Translations under genes and position numbers: made by a program
Notes under the pieces: model-generated
What the model saw: the letters and a program-made list of their open reading frames with translations, nothing else
Databases searched by the model: none
Told to the model about the DNA's origin: nothing
Assembly: GCA_963575645.1 (NCBI GenBank)
Contig: OY754464.1
Coordinates: forward strand, 47,730,192-47,794,191
Length of the DNA: 64,000 nt
Reading direction: 5' to 3'
Source of the DNA: Xanthostigma xanthostigma
Lineage: Eukaryota > Arthropoda > Insecta > Raphidioptera > Raphidiidae
Shown here: positions 34,331 to 45,977 of the stretch, in pieces
Layout: each line of letters starts with the position of its first letter
Position numbering within the stretch: position 1 is the stretch's first letter

Positions 34331-35021
34331 GGATGTTCGTTTGTGTTTGTGTGTCTATATGTTTAGATCGACTCAACTGATTGAGATAAGGTTTGCTGGA
34401 TTCGAAAGGATTTATTGAGACTTAGATCGGATTAGATATTGAAGGGTCAAGCAGTTTCAAAGTTATTCAAAGAACAAAATTTAAATACAGCATTTTATAG
34501 CTTCTAATCTATTTGACTGATCATTCTCAAAATTTAATCATATTGAAGTCTTGAGTAGCTCTTTCAATTGCCGAAAAATTGGTGATACTCGTTGAGAGTT
34601 GAGACCAATATTGTGAGTTTTGACATCAGTTTTATGTATGTAATCGAAGACAGAAGAAAACAATCCAAAATATAATCGAAAATGAGGTCATTATTCCATG
34701 AATCCGACAGAAGTAAAAAAACATTATCATATAGCTCTATGAGACTATATTTGCCTGTTCTAATGCTAACATAAAAAATAAAAGAGTTAGGTATATCTAG
34801 TATATCTTGGGTGCGCCGTGCGGAAATAATGCGATGGTTTCAGTCAGCCTTAAAAATTGGCATGCAGTAGAGTCTTGACAACGTGAACATTCCAAAGAAT
34901 GAACATTCAAAAACGTGAACACCTGGCTTGACATTCTACATTTTCTAAAACGTGAAAGATAAATCTTTTCTTACTTTTAAACGTGAACAAATGAAAAATA
35001 GTTGGCAAAAGCAAAAGTGCA
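34331..35021. other. Unassigned region
   Basis: No gene or bounded element found. Confidence 0.4.
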
Positions 35022-35153
35022 CATCCCGCAAGTTTTACACTGTACATATTATAGGTAATGAAAAAAAAATTGAGAAAATAGATTTAAAAAAACCAATTAA
35101 AAAAATAGAAAAAAAATTAAAAACAAAATGGAATAGAAAAACAATATTACTTG

Positions 35154-35221
35154 TATCAGCGAGAATCGAACCCGGCACCTTGCTATGGACCAACGCTTTT
35201 AACCGCTCGGCCATTCCGATA
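35154..35221 (-). tRNA. tRNA-Ser/Leu-like sequence, probably a pseudogene
   Basis: On the minus strand the ends TATCGGA and CGCTGATA pair at six of seven positions. The A box TGGCCGAGCGG is perfect, and the B box GGTTCGATTCT has one change. TGGCCGAGCGGTTAA is typical of serine and leucine tRNAs, but the long variable arm is missing, the anticodon stem is weak and the anticodon cannot be named. It lies inside an arm of the 4.1 kb inverted repeat and is absent from the opposite arm. Confidence 0.5.
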
Positions 35222-35833
35222 TCGTAGCTTGCGTTGGTATTGTGGTATAGCAGTGTAACAGGTATTCTACGTAATACACTACATATTTTACAATAACAGT
35301 AATAGGTATTTTTTTGTTTTTTTAAGGTTTTTTATTTTAACTATTAGCTGTCAAAAATAATAAAATAAAACTGTTTATAAAAATTAAACTACTGAACACA
35401 TTTATGTGAATTTAAATAGGGTTCTGGTCTGATACTAAACAAAGTGAATAAAATATAACCCAAGGCAATCCGACCAAAATTGCGATCTGTAGAGTCGTGA
35501 CGTACATACGTACATACGTTCGTACGTACATACGTACAGACCAACCGACAACTGCTGTTTGTAATTGTCAATTACAATTTTAATAGTATTTATGAAGTCG
35601 AATTGATTTAAAAATGGTTCTGTTTTATAGATCACAATCTCCTCTTTTCAAAAAGCTTAAATTTGAATGGATTTCGTATGAAATTAACTTAGATATAACT
35701 TCTTATATGAACGAAAGTCAGCTCTGACGCACAAAGCGACAATAAAGCACATACCGCTAGTTTAGCGGTATGTACAATTGAACCTATATTTATACAAATT
35801 TAAATCTACATACATGTAGATATTTATATAATA

Positions 35834-35875
35834 CTAGTGGGCCCGTCCGGTGCCACCCAAATGTCTGCCTATTCA
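35834..35875 (-). mobile_element. Helitron-like 3' end fragment
   Basis: On the minus strand a GC hairpin is followed by CTAG and T (plus strand ACTAGTGGGCCCGTCCGG). The 5' end was not located. Confidence 0.5.
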
Positions 35876-37200
35876 ATTACAAGAACTCCTCGAAAACATG
35901 AACAGCACGTGCAGTATTTAGTTCACGTTATTGAGACTCAACTGTATTTTTAAACGAAGGATCTGAAACTTTAATCAGCGCCCTATTCACATGCCAACTG
36001 AAAAACAACTCTACTTCAGCGTAAAACATAAAAAGGAAAGTTTGTAAAATGAAATTCTTGCTTTGATGATGAAAAATGTTTTGTGACATAAATTTTATTT
36101 GTATTTGGTTTTTACTTTTTGCACTTATATAATAATATACGTCATATATTATACTTTACTAATAGGTATAGGTATACAACTCCAAGTTTTTCATTACAAT
36201 AATGTTTTGAAATATCAGCTTTTATTATTATTATCGCCGTTTTGTTTCATTTCTTTTCTGAAAATGCTATTATGTATATGTATCTAAAAAAAGCAAAAAA
36301 AAAAAAAAAAAAACAGGGAGTCCCCTGTGCTTTCAATAATGTTATACAAACATTCAGGTTCGAATACGTTAACAGCTATATACCGCTATACGGGATTTTT
36401 CTAAACTAGGCTTACTTTCTAAAGCCTGTAGTACTCATCAAAGTAGGTACGTCAAAAAGTTCATATACCTAAACATAATGACCTAAAATGCACTCTTAGA
36501 GAAGAATGGGCCGTTAGAGGGTTTCAAATGAAATTGTTTTTTCCCTATTATTATAGTATTTTTTGCCTCATAAATTTAGAATTTATGCACATTTTTTACA
36601 TTAAAAAATAATTCTTAGTTTAAACCAATATCTCAATATCGGTAACAGTTTCCGAATGAATTAGGTTTGAAAATAAGCATTTTTTACAAACCTGCTTATT
36701 ATGATGGGAAAATCAGCTATTTTATACGTACGCGCAAAAATGTACGTAATATGTATCTCTATCTCGAACCATTTACGTCAAGACACATAAACTATATTTT
36801 TTTCAATCCCAACGAATTCTTGTAACACCGTATAAAAGTGAATTTATAATATGATGAAGTTACATAATCGTTATTGTAGGCAAACTCTGTCAAAACTAAA
36901 AAAAAAAATAATGTCAGGCAAGTCTTTATAAAATAAACATGTTTTTCTTTTATTAAAAGCATACATTGTAGACGGGGATTTTAACACTGACAAAAGAACG
37001 ACACTAAAACATCAAGTAGCGTTCTGGTTGTTGAATTGAAGCGTTTATAATGAAAATATACAAGCTGTTTAAAAAAAAAACGTTCGTGTTTTGATACAAA
37101 AATAATCAATTTTAAACATACATCGTCGATGTCTAATAATAATAATAATAATAAATTAATCGACTTCATCAAAGGAGTTAGACTAAAAAAAAAAAAAACG

Positions 37201-37910
37201 GACAAGGGTGAGTAGAACTTGCGCCCTGAGGGTTCATTAAAATTTTTGTCATGTAATAACTTTATATAGAATTAGAAATTTATGATTTCCGGATTTTTCT
37301 CTTTACTTGTGCTATGCAACCTTCTTTCGTGCCAAACAGCATTCTAGGTTAACGGGAAACATTAAAGATTTCGATAAGTGAGTCAGTATACAACTAGCGG
37401 TCGTACCGAGCTGTATGCGATAGTTCTCAAAATTGTATTTTAATAAATGTCCGGGTATACTCAATACTGCTGTATAAATGCACCGTTAGCGGACGCTTGT
37501 TTTGTATTAGAACTGTTATACTGTATACGTGCGCAGTACGTGTATGCATATTGTATACATATACTAGTATATAATATTGTTACAGCAAAAAAAATATTTT
37601 TTTTGTGATGTAAGTAATAAAAAATTTACGGTTTTCGGATTTTTCCCTTTACTCGTGTTATAAAACATTGCTTCTTGCCAAATTTCATGATTCAACAGGA
37701 AGTACTCTATCTATCTATCTGATTTCGTTAACTTACAAGTTTGAGTTTTTCACAGCTACAAGAGATTGCAGATCTGTGTATTTGATATTAATTTCAACTT
37801 GATACCTCCACGCGTTCCTGAGAAAAAGAGACTTGACAGACAGACAGACGGACAACGAAGTGATCTTAAATGGTTCTTTTTTTTCCTTTTGAGGTACGGA
37901 ACCCTAAAAA
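37201..37910 (+). repeat. Dispersed repeat ending ACGGAACCCTAAAAA, copy 2
   Basis: Block order matches 27441-28025: GAGTAGAACTTGCGCC, CCGGATTTTTCTCTTTACTT, GCTTGTTTTGTATTAGAACT, TTTTTTTGTGATGTAA, and the GACAGACAGACGGAC...ACGGAACCC end. This copy is about 125 bp longer and carries an internal duplication of the CGGATTTTTC block (37290 and 37635). Confidence 0.75.
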
Positions 37911-39493
37911 GAGAAACATTTTCTCCTTTATACAATAACCTTTCCTAACCTACATGCAATTAGAAAACAGCGTAAATAAATCACTATAATGTTAAAATAT
38001 TTTAACAATGTATTAAATATGACTAGATAAGTAAAAAAAATTATTGACTAGTTTTTTTTTTTTACAGTGGCGGCTGATATACGATAGGTGCAAGAAGTCC
38101 CAAAGTTCGATATAATTGATGCTGGCAAGAAAAATTATGGTCCAATTTTTTACACCTACGTATCTCAGTTTTGAAAAATTTGTTGTTGCAGAAAATTGTA
38201 AACATGAAATTTGGAGGTGAAGATTTTTTTCAATCCTACGGAGTTCAAAAGGTTTACATGCGTTTTTTACAGATTTACTCATTCTGTCCATACCTACTAT
38301 TTGTCTTTTAATTAGAAGATTTCTAACGTAGGCACTAAGACAAGTTAAGGAGTTTTTAAAACTTGTTTCTCAATGATTTTTTTAGGGTTTTATGAAAACA
38401 ATAGTATCTAGTGATGAAGTGGAAAATTTTGTCCAACTTACAAGGACAATAATGGAACATTAACAATATCCTAAACGGCTATAAAAATTATTTAAAACAG
38501 AATTAACCACCTGCGGCAAATGATTAATTCTGTTTTAATTAATTTGGCCGTTTTTATCATTTTTTTTTGGTTATGCATTGCTTTCCATAGCTAGCAAATA
38601 AACAACAGCTGCTTATATTACTGAAAACTGTAGACTTTTTATTGACTATTATTAGTATAATATCTGAAGAAGTCCCAAATTAAGACCAAAAGTTGATAAT
38701 TGCACATACCGCTAAACTATAAGCGGTATGTGCTCTATTATCGCTTTGCGTTTCAGAGCTGACTTTCGTTCATACAAGAAGTTATATCTACATTAATTTG
38801 CACGAAATCCATTCAAATTGTAGTTTTTAAAAGAGGAGATTCTGTTCTATAAAACGGAACCATTTTTAGATTGATTCAGGTTCATAATTAGTCCTAAAAT
38901 TAAGTTATTGAAAATTTCGAATAACAGTTGTCGGTTGGTCTGTACGTATGTACGTACGTCTGAGCTCTACAGATCGTAATTTTGGTCGGATCTTTTCAAA
39001 CTTAAAAATATATTTTTTCAATTTTTAATTATTTATTTCTTTAATTTTTTAATATTTTTAAAACATTTTTCAACTGTTTTTTGTTATTTTTTTCATACAG
39101 TAGAAAACTTGCGGGATGCGCCTAATTGGTTTTGCTATTTTTATTTATTGTAATATTAATTTATATTATTCCTAATATACTTAATAGTAAAATTGAGAAA
39201 TAATTCTGCCGATTTGTAATTGAAGGTTAGGGAAGTTGAATAATTATCCTTTTTAGAGGCGTTCTGACTTCTCTTTTGAAGTCGGTTCAATTGTTTTTAA
39301 ATTATTTTTATTTCACACTTTATAATGTCTTACTATTTTATTTCATTCCTGGTCGCCCAAATTATTAATTTCAATAGGATTCAAACGTAAATAACAGATT
39401 TAACCATCCGATATATTTTTTTTAATATTCAAATGGGCGTCATTTTGAAATAAAATAGCTGATCAGATCAGACCTACTTAAGAACACTCCACC

Positions 39494-39542
39494 AACAACC
39501 CAAACCCATAGTAAATGTGATTACTATGGGTTTGAGTTGTTA
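39494..39542. repeat. Hairpin with 17-bp stem
   Basis: CAAACCCATAGT pairs perfectly with ACTATGGGTTTG across a 10-base loop, and outer AACAAC/GTTGTT extend the stem with one mismatch. It could fold as RNA; no flanking gene suggests a role. Confidence 0.75.
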
Positions 39543-39599
39543 CGTGGATGGTTGTGTAATAATTTCCAGAGAAAGAGAGGCAGAAAAAGAGAGTATTCT

Positions 39600-39640
39600 T
39601 ACAGTTTATCACCCGGGTGGAATCCGGGACGGACAACTAG
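39600..39640 (+). mobile_element. Helitron-like 3' end fragment
   Basis: ACCCGGGTGGAATCCGGGAC forms the terminal hairpin and is followed by GGACAACTAG and T. The 5' end was not identified. Confidence 0.6.
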
Positions 39641-39694
39641 TAATTTATAAAGCTCAACATGTTAACTGTATCAAGCTTGTATACTGTAAGTTTA

Positions 39695-39722
39695 CTATAT
39701 ATATATATATATATATATATAT
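39695..39722. repeat. (TA)n microsatellite
   Basis: A run of TA dinucleotides, about 13 units. Confidence 0.9.
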
Positions 39723-39769
39723 TATGTTTAACAAGCATTACTAACTTCAACAGTTATGTGGAACAAACC

Positions 39770-40015
39770 CATGATTACAACACTAGAAACACGTTGCAAT
39801 CTATTTATTCCTAGGTACAGACATATGTTTTTTGAAAAAGGAATACAATATATTATGGGGATAAAAGTATTTAACAAACTGCCAAATCATTTTGAAAATA
39901 TGCAGTTAAGGGTTTTAAAAATGAATTAAATGATTTAAAAAAAAATTCTTATTATTCCATCAGGAATTTTTATCCGATTTTAAGCGTACTTTTATCTAAA
40001 TGTTATGTTTTTTAA
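39770..40015 (+). pseudogene. C-terminal end of a dead LINE reverse transcriptase ORF
   Basis: Three adjoining frames carry, in order, HDYNTRNT, then LFIPRYRHMFFEKG with GIQYIMGIKVFNKLP, then KNELNDLKKNSYYSI and the stop at 40013-40015. The order H-x-YNTR, L-x-P, G-x-x-Y-x-G-x-K-x-x-N-x-LP and a short final helix is the usual C-terminus of CR1/Jockey-type non-LTR retrotransposon polyproteins. Two frameshifts break it. The following sequence ends in ATT repeats (40066-40088), a common LINE 3' tail. The reverse transcriptase core is absent, as in a 5'-truncated insertion. Confidence 0.75.
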
Positions 40016-40632
40016 TACAGTCGCTATATTTTTTTACATTATATTTATAATCTGAGCTGCGTTATATCAAATTATTATTATTATTATTGTTATTTGTTTT
40101 TGTAACGATACATCGAAATTCGAACACGCTGTATTTTCTCTGAATCTATTGACAAACTTTATAATATAAAATATTGTGATGATATTACATTATGCCATCG
40201 TGAGTTGATATAAACTTTTATGACTGGAATTAGGAGCGGATTAACCGCAGTGCCGAGTTTGAATCCCGGCAATAAATATTTATTCATAACGTCGAGGATT
40301 TATATCCTCTCTACAAACGGACCTCCTGGTGAAGGATCATCCCTTACCACCCGGTGGCAGATCATCCCCTATCGGTAAGCAATATTGCGAGTGGTTATTG
40401 TAGAACGTAATGCATTGGCGGAGATGAAATTATTTTCATACCAAAATTTAATAAATAACATTTAACGGGACATCAGTATTTTTTTATGTTTTTCGAATCT
40501 TAATTTCAAGCAATTTATAAAAAATATTTTTTTATGAATTGTTCAATAATTTCATCTTTGATTCACGTATAATTCTCCTTATTGTGTAGGTTCATGTTGA
40601 AATGTTTTTTTAGCAGACTATATTTTATGTAA
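40016..40632. other. LINE 3' tail and SINE-like sequence
   Basis: The LINE tail ends near 40090. At 40251-40270 GCCGAGTTTGAATCCCGGC forms a T-arm-like hairpin. It is followed by GAAGGATCATCCCTTACCAC and a near repeat of it, which looks SINE-derived. At 40546-40600 a block AATTTCATCTTTGATTCAC recurs directly near 40812. Confidence 0.45.
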
Positions 40633-40705
40633 ATTTGTAAATTTCTATTACAGTATAGTTCGTAACTAGATAATACACACTATACCGTAATAGAAATTTA
40701 CAAAA
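40633..40705. repeat. Hairpin with long stem
   Basis: TTTGTAAATTTCTATTAC pairs with GTAATAGAAATTTACAAA. The AGTATAG/CTATACC extension brings the stem to about 25 bp around a loop of about 23 bases. Confidence 0.75.
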
Positions 40706-41929
40706 ATTCAGGATTGTTTCATCCATAAGAAACAAGAAAAGTTTCCGCTGTCAATTTTCTTAACGATATAGAAAAATAGTCTATGACTTAGGAACCGTTA
40801 ACGAAAGGAAAACAATTTCATCTTAGATTCACCCATTACTCTCACTTCTGTGAAGGTTCATATCTAGCGTTACCTAAGATAAAAATTAGCTCTCGCATGA
40901 TGTGAATTGATGTTCCTGTGTCACTGTGGAGTATTATGTAACTCAGTCCGCCGCGATAGTAGAAAATTTCGGGGTTCGTATCCCGATGGTGACATTGTTG
41001 AAAAAATAAATTTTTCTAATACGTTTCTTAACAATGTACTTTTATTTTAGACGCAATCGTGATTTTTGTTCTTTTAATAGTTTTTTTAAGTATTTGAGTA
41101 TAGCAGGGTTACAATAAAGTTCCCGCGGTCAAAATCATGTGAGCAAAGCCTAGTGAAAGAATAAAGTTGACGTCCGCCACTGGCGCAAAATCATTATATT
41201 CAAGGTTATGGAAAATTAACTGCGTACAAAAGAGTCAGGTTCATTGACCATAAATACTAATACAAAACAGATATGATATTTAATTTTACTGGCGGTGCAG
41301 ACGACAATAAATCAAGGGTCGTATCTATTAAAGAGAACTTGATGCCGGAAACCAAAGAAAACTAGATCAGAATTAATACATTATAAAGGTTTGACGCAAA
41401 ATAAATATAAGGTGTGTTATATTATATAATATCATTAAGACACAAATATACGTATAAATGGTATTTTTAATTAATGTGTAATGTACAGATGGGGAATCAA
41501 AACAGTTTAGAGTTGAGTTTTTTCAGTGCAAGTTCACAAAAAGTCAGTAGCTTATAATAACAAATTAATAATTGTCGTTTAAATGTCTCGAAGTTATTTA
41601 ACCGCTGAACAAGATTGGAGGAAGGAACGTTATTGCGGGAAACTTGTATCAAAATACATAGAGAGGTGAAATAAATAAAAATTCAGAGGTAATAAACATA
41701 TTACACGATTTGTTAATGTCAGCCATTTTCTACGAGCTATATCTGTTTTCAAATGATCGAGTTGTAAAGGTTGTAAAATCAAACATTGCTATGTTCGAGA
41801 TACAGAGGATCAATTTATTTAATTTCAATTTATTTTATTTTATCGAGTTATGGACGGAAAATATATACCCAAATGGCTTGTAGAGACTCACTGATTATGT
41901 CGACCTGTAGAGAGTTGAGATTTCGAGTA
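40706..41929. other. Unassigned region with a tRNA-sized fold
   Basis: At 40919-40994, 76 bases start TGTCAC and end GTGACA, with CGGGGTTCGTATCCCGA as a T-arm-like hairpin. The A-box position is wrong for a tRNA. No gene was seen elsewhere in this stretch. Confidence 0.35.
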
Positions 41930-42028
41930 AAGGAGGTTTTGGGGTTTGAAGGGAATTGGGAACAAAACATTTTTTCGAGTTTTGGAGGTTTTCGACTTAT
42001 CGAGGTTCGACTCAAAGAGGTTCTACTG
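41930..42028 (-). mobile_element. Tigger-like end fragment
   Basis: On the minus strand the terminus reads CAGTAGAACCTCTTTGAGTC preceded by TA, and continues with further CGAACCTCGA motifs. These ends are typical of Tigger/pogo elements. The opposite end is not recognisable. A related isolated end lies at 54634-54666. Confidence 0.5.
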
Positions 42029-42063
42029 TATTATCTAGTATTATCAACAGATTGTATATTTTA

Positions 42064-42414
42064 CTAGCGGTCTCGCCCGGTTTCATCCGGGTGCAAAAGA
42101 ACGAATGAGGAGGAGGAACATGACTACCTACGCACGTTCATCTTCGTTTGCCGAGATGAATGTTGTGTCTTTTCATGATGATCTGAGTTACCGTTCAAAA
42201 GTTTTTGTCGGAAGGACAAATTTTGAGTTATATTTTGCAATATTTTCCATTGATACTCCGCTCCTATTGGTCGTAGCGTGATATTATATAGCCTATAGCC
42301 TTCCTCGATAAATGAGCTATCCAACAAAAAAAAATTCAATTCGAACCAGTAGTTCCTGAGATTAGCGCGTTCAACCAAACAAATAAACTCTTTAGCTTTA
42401 TAAATTAGTATAGA
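42064..42414 (-). mobile_element. Complete Helitron-like element, 351 bp
   Basis: On the minus strand it starts TCTATACTAATTTATAAAGC and ends with the hairpin CCGGATGAAACCGGG, then CGAGACCGCTAG before T. There is no target duplication. The frame at 42124-42531 runs through it and beyond and is not a gene. Confidence 0.78.
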
Positions 42415-42481
42415 TTTGAATAATAGAGAGTAATCATGTTGATTATTATAATAAACAATTGAAGTGTTTTGAAAATCGTTT

Positions 42482-43262
42482 TTCAATTTTTTAACTTCCC
42501 GCTTTAAAATAAAATCAAAATTTTTTTTCAAAAAAATCGGGAAGTGATTTTTTTTACCCCGATTTTCGAAAATCGAGTTTTCGCCAGATCTCGGCGCTTT
42601 GAGGTCCTAGGAAGCTATTCAAACTATTTTGGCGATAATGTCCGTAGGGCTGTATGTGTGTGTGTGTGTGTATATGTGTGTGTGGGTGTGCGTGTTGGTG
42701 TGTGTGCATGTATGTAAACCTCTTATATCTTTTGAACGGAGTGTCTGATTGAAACGCGGTTTGCGGCAACTGACGTGACCTTGCTGAACTTAGATTTCCT
42801 GAAAATTTGGAATGATTCAGCACAATAAATTTTGAGAAATCTCAAAAATACAAGTTTCAAAAATTTTTAGAAATTTGTTTTTTTTAAATATTTTCTAAAT
42901 TACTAAACCGATTAATTCCAAAATCTAATCAGCTCTTCTTCTTAAAAAACTGCGTCGATTTCCGCAAACCGCGTTAAAATCGGTTCATTTGTTCAAGAGA
43001 TATGGTGAACGAAAAATTCGTAGAAAAGTGTTTTCTTAAAATTACTCGTAAAATTCTTATCAGATCGATTTTTTGTAATAAATTACTTTCTTAGGTTAAA
43101 AAAACTTCCTCGATTGCCGCAAACCGCATCAAAATCGGTTTATTTGTTCCCGAGATATCGTGAACGAAACATTCGTAAGAGTGTGTTTTTTTTAGCTAAA
43201 AAATAAACTTCTTGCTATAGTTTATATATTTTTTAATAATTTGAACTCGAAAATAGCGGGAA
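42482..43262. repeat. Dispersed repeat with GT microsatellite and internal direct repeat
   Basis: A GT-rich microsatellite lies at 42653-42715. The block AACCGCGTTAAAATCGGTTC and its surroundings (about 42956-43013) recur at about 43113-43170 with changes. Phrases such as AGAGATATGGTGAACGAA suggest a dispersed insect repeat. Borders may be the CTTCCCGC near 42495 and GCGGGAAG near 43256, which form an inverted pair. Confidence 0.5.
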
Positions 43263-44590
43263 GTTTTAGGGATGGCCTGCAGGGTCAAACTTCTTTTCAA
43301 TTTTTTTTAAGTGTTTAATTTTTTTACTGTTTAATGGCTTGGCAATTTTGCACGTAATTAACCGTCTTCTTCCTTAATATTTAAAAACTAAACTAGTAAA
43401 ATCACTGAATCAATTTAAATCAAATTTATGTGAGACGACTTCTATTAAACAGAAAAAGAATCAATCAGTTCACAAATGCTGGAGATATGAAGTAATAGGT
43501 ATATACAAAAAAAAAAATAAAAACAAAGCCGATTTAAGAAAAAAATATCTAGTATCAATCCATAAACATTCTAAACAAAATTGTGTCGAAATTTTTCAAA
43601 TCGATCGACTCTTTGAAAAGTTGTGGTAGAACAAATTTTGTGTTTTTTCTATAAGTAGGTAGTACTTACTTAATATCAAATAAATCGGAGCGAAGTTATT
43701 TTCAAAAAAAATTTAATAGGAGAGGTCATTTTTATAGAAAACCTCAAAAAGCTTCTGATACTATTTAAATTATAAACAATACCTAGGTAAGTAAGAGATT
43801 TCTAAGATTTGGAAAAAATAAAAAGATATTAATAAAAAATTGCGAAATTTTTTGAAAATAAATTCGTTTCAATATGTTTGATATTTCTTGTATAGGTCCA
43901 GAAGACTATTATCAACCACCTCTGAAGTCCATGGTTTGCGCAAGCTAGTACAAGGAACGAGGTTGTTGGATCGGGTGATATGAGATTGGAAGGTAGCACA
44001 ATAAGCCCTAGATGCTGCAATGCTGCCAGAGATAAGATGGCTCCCAAAGCAGAAAAAGTAAACTTATTACTTACAAAAAACATCACGCAGAATCGATTCA
44101 GATTACTCCCGCCTCTTTTTACCTGACTGCGCGACACCAAAGACAGGGTTATGTTTTTCACACGTATCAAGGCATGAAACGTATGTATGTGGGATTCTTT
44201 ATACCCTCGAAGCATCCCAACGGCTGGATGTATCTTAATCAAGAGGTGTCTATCGATTCGTTTAAACCGTGCGATGATAGAGACTAAAAAAATTGCGACC
44301 GTACTGAGTGGCATATCATAGACTATTTTACAGCCATGAATTCCGTTTAAGAACTACCTACACAACATGAAATTTGTCCAGGTATATAGGATCTCTAGAT
44401 ATTTCTTGTTGCTCTTAATTAATGAATCTGTTATACATAATATTTCCTACAGTACTTGAAACGACATTGTATGTAAAAGATAAAGTTGGTTTATATGAAA
44501 AACCTAAAGTAAATAACATATTTACTTCTATAAGGATTAATATTCTACTGTTGGTAAAAAAAAGACGGGTTGCACTCCGGGAGTGCCGGC
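43263..44590. other. Unassigned region with the longest open frame
   Basis: A 161-codon frame on the minus strand (43829-44314) begins MPLSTVAIFLVSIIARF and contains LSLAALQHLGLIVLPS. It has hydrophobic stretches but no recognised domain, and there is no sign of splicing or a promoter. I leave it uncalled. Confidence 0.35.
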
Positions 44591-45013
44591 AGAAGTGAAA
44601 ACTTGAATATTAACGTCTTACGAATTTTCGATCAGGTCACGTGTCCTGACGCGAGTTTAACATTTTTTACCCATTACAAAAAAAGTGTACAAAAGTTTTC
44701 GTCTTACGAATTTTCGATCAGGTCACGTGTCCTGACGCGAGTTTAACATTTTTTACCCATTACAAAAAAAGTGTACAAAAGTTTTCGTCTTACGAATTTT
44801 CGATCAGGTCTTACGCATTTTCGATCAGGTCTTACGAATTTTCGATCTGACGCGAGTTTAACATTTTTTACCCATTACAAAAAAAGTGTACAAAAGTTTT
44901 CGTCTTACGCATTTTCGATCAGGTCTTACGAATTTTCGATCTGTCGCGAGTTTAACATTTTTTACCCATTACAAAAAAAGTGTACAACGCCGCTAAAGAA
45001 GTTTTCACTTCAA
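44591..45013. mobile_element. MITE filled with an 86-bp tandem array
   Basis: Inverted ends AGAAGTGAAAACTT and TGAAGTGAAAACTT enclose four tandem units starting at 44614, 44700, 44786 and 44901. Units 1 and 2 are 86 bp long and nearly identical. Units 3 and 4 have lost the CACGTG part and gained extra copies of GGTCTTACGNATTTTCGATC. TCAGG and CCTGA flank CACGTG in the first two units and make a small dyad. A GC hairpin (GCACTCCGGGAGTGC) lies just outside the left end. No coding capacity; superfamily unknown. Confidence 0.75.
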
Positions 45014-45450
45014 AATCTAGAATGCGTACAAATGACTAACTAAAAGGAAGAAAAAAAAATTAATAATTTAAAAAACAAGAAACCGAGTGCATAAAAATTA
45101 AATTAATAACTAAGAAGAGGCAAACAAGTCGGAAAATATCAACATGCAACATTCAAGAACAAAACAAAGAGGCAAAATTATTAATAGATGTTTCGGTGAT
45201 TTTAAACTTTCCTATAACCAAAAGAAATATAGTGATGAAAGTTATCTGAATTATACCGAAAATATACAGATATTGTACATTAAAGACGCTAAACAACAGA
45301 GATCGTAAATGTCTATCTAAAAATAAGTTTACATAAAGGGTACCTAAGTTTTTTTATTTGTTTGTATACAGACGCTAATCTTCAAAACTACTGCAGTGAT
45401 TTAAATGAAACTTCCACCAATGTATTCCTTCGTTCGACTTTTATAAACTA
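45014..45450. other. Unassigned AT-rich region
   Basis: Nothing recognised. Confidence 0.4.
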
Positions 45451-45870
45451 CTAGTGGTCTGCCCCGGTTTCACCCGGGTGCAATAGATATAATTCTGCAA
45501 AATGTATTTCGTTTGCGGCCCGGCGTCTGAATTAATAGCTTTGAACAAATATTCTACCAGATTTGCTTCTGAATTAACAGCCTTGAGCGAATTCTGTCAG
45601 ATGTCGCTACTTAGTACTAGAACAGTTTTTTTTTGTTAACTAATAGTTGTGGATAAATTCTATCAGATGTCGCTGCATGTTACTAAAACAGTTTTTTTGA
45701 GAAAACACCGTAATTTGGTACAAAATATTTAATAAAAACTATCCTATGGCATAAATTGGATCAAACAAGACAAATTTACAAAATTTCATTAAAAGCGGTT
45801 CAGTGGTTTCGGAGATTAGTGCGGACGAACATCGTGACACGAAATTTTTATATATTATGTATATAAAAGA
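45451..45870 (-). mobile_element. Complete Helitron-like element, 420 bp
   Basis: On the minus strand it starts TCTTTTATATACATAATATA, continues TTTCGTGTCACGATGTTCGT, and ends CACCCGGGTGAAACCGGGGC followed by AGACCACTAG and T. The 3' hairpin is well formed. The internal block near 45480-45540 matches the fragment at 17858-17930. It ends about 100 bp upstream of another Helitron-like 3' end in plus orientation. Confidence 0.82.
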
Positions 45871-45939
45871 GTTAATTTGGACCTCGATTTTTTTTTAATT
45901 GATATCAATATAGATTTGATTTCAATTTTCCGATTTAAT

Positions 45940-45977
45940 TCGATTTGTACCGGAGTGAAGTCGGGTCAGCCAGCTAG
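45940..45977 (+). mobile_element. Helitron-like 3' end fragment
   Basis: TACCGGAGTGAAGTCGGGTC then AGCCAGCTAG and T fits a Helitron 3' terminus with a weak hairpin. The neighbouring minus-strand Helitron may have inserted into this element. Confidence 0.5.

Larger units (their letters stand above)
35022..39118. repeat. 4.1 kb structure bounded by long inverted repeats
   Basis: Outer blocks CATCCCGCAAG (35022) and its complement (39108), and the inner stretches 35462-35776 and 38701-39000, are inverted copies. They share CCGACCAAAATTGCGATCTG-like sequence, GTACATACGTAC runs, AGAGGAGATT, GCTGACTTTCGTTCATA and a final hairpin. The hairpin, TACCGCTA with TAGCGGTA, closes both inner edges (35748-35776 and 38701-38731). 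The left arm has an extra tRNA-like segment. The interior holds other repeats and no gene. This is either one composite element or two copies of a repeat in opposite orientation. Confidence 0.65.

Noticed and set aside
40919-40994. A 76-base tRNA gene
   Set aside because: The ends pair and a T-arm-like hairpin exists, but the D-arm motif is at the wrong place and no anticodon arm forms.
38067-41181. One transposon between CAGTGGCGG at 38067 and its complement at 41174
   Set aside because: Flanking bases show no target duplication, and unrelated elements lie between them.
42124-42531. 135-codon frame on the minus strand
   Set aside because: It runs through a Helitron-like element and over its border; no motif.
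43829-44314. Longest open frame, 161 codons on the minus strand
   Set aside because: No domain, homologue or splice context could be recognised. A frame of this length can occur by chance in 64 kb.
44614-44990. CRISPR-like spacing of repeats
   Set aside because: Units are contiguous tandem repeats of 86-115 bp with no unique spacers, inside a MITE of a eukaryotic sequence.
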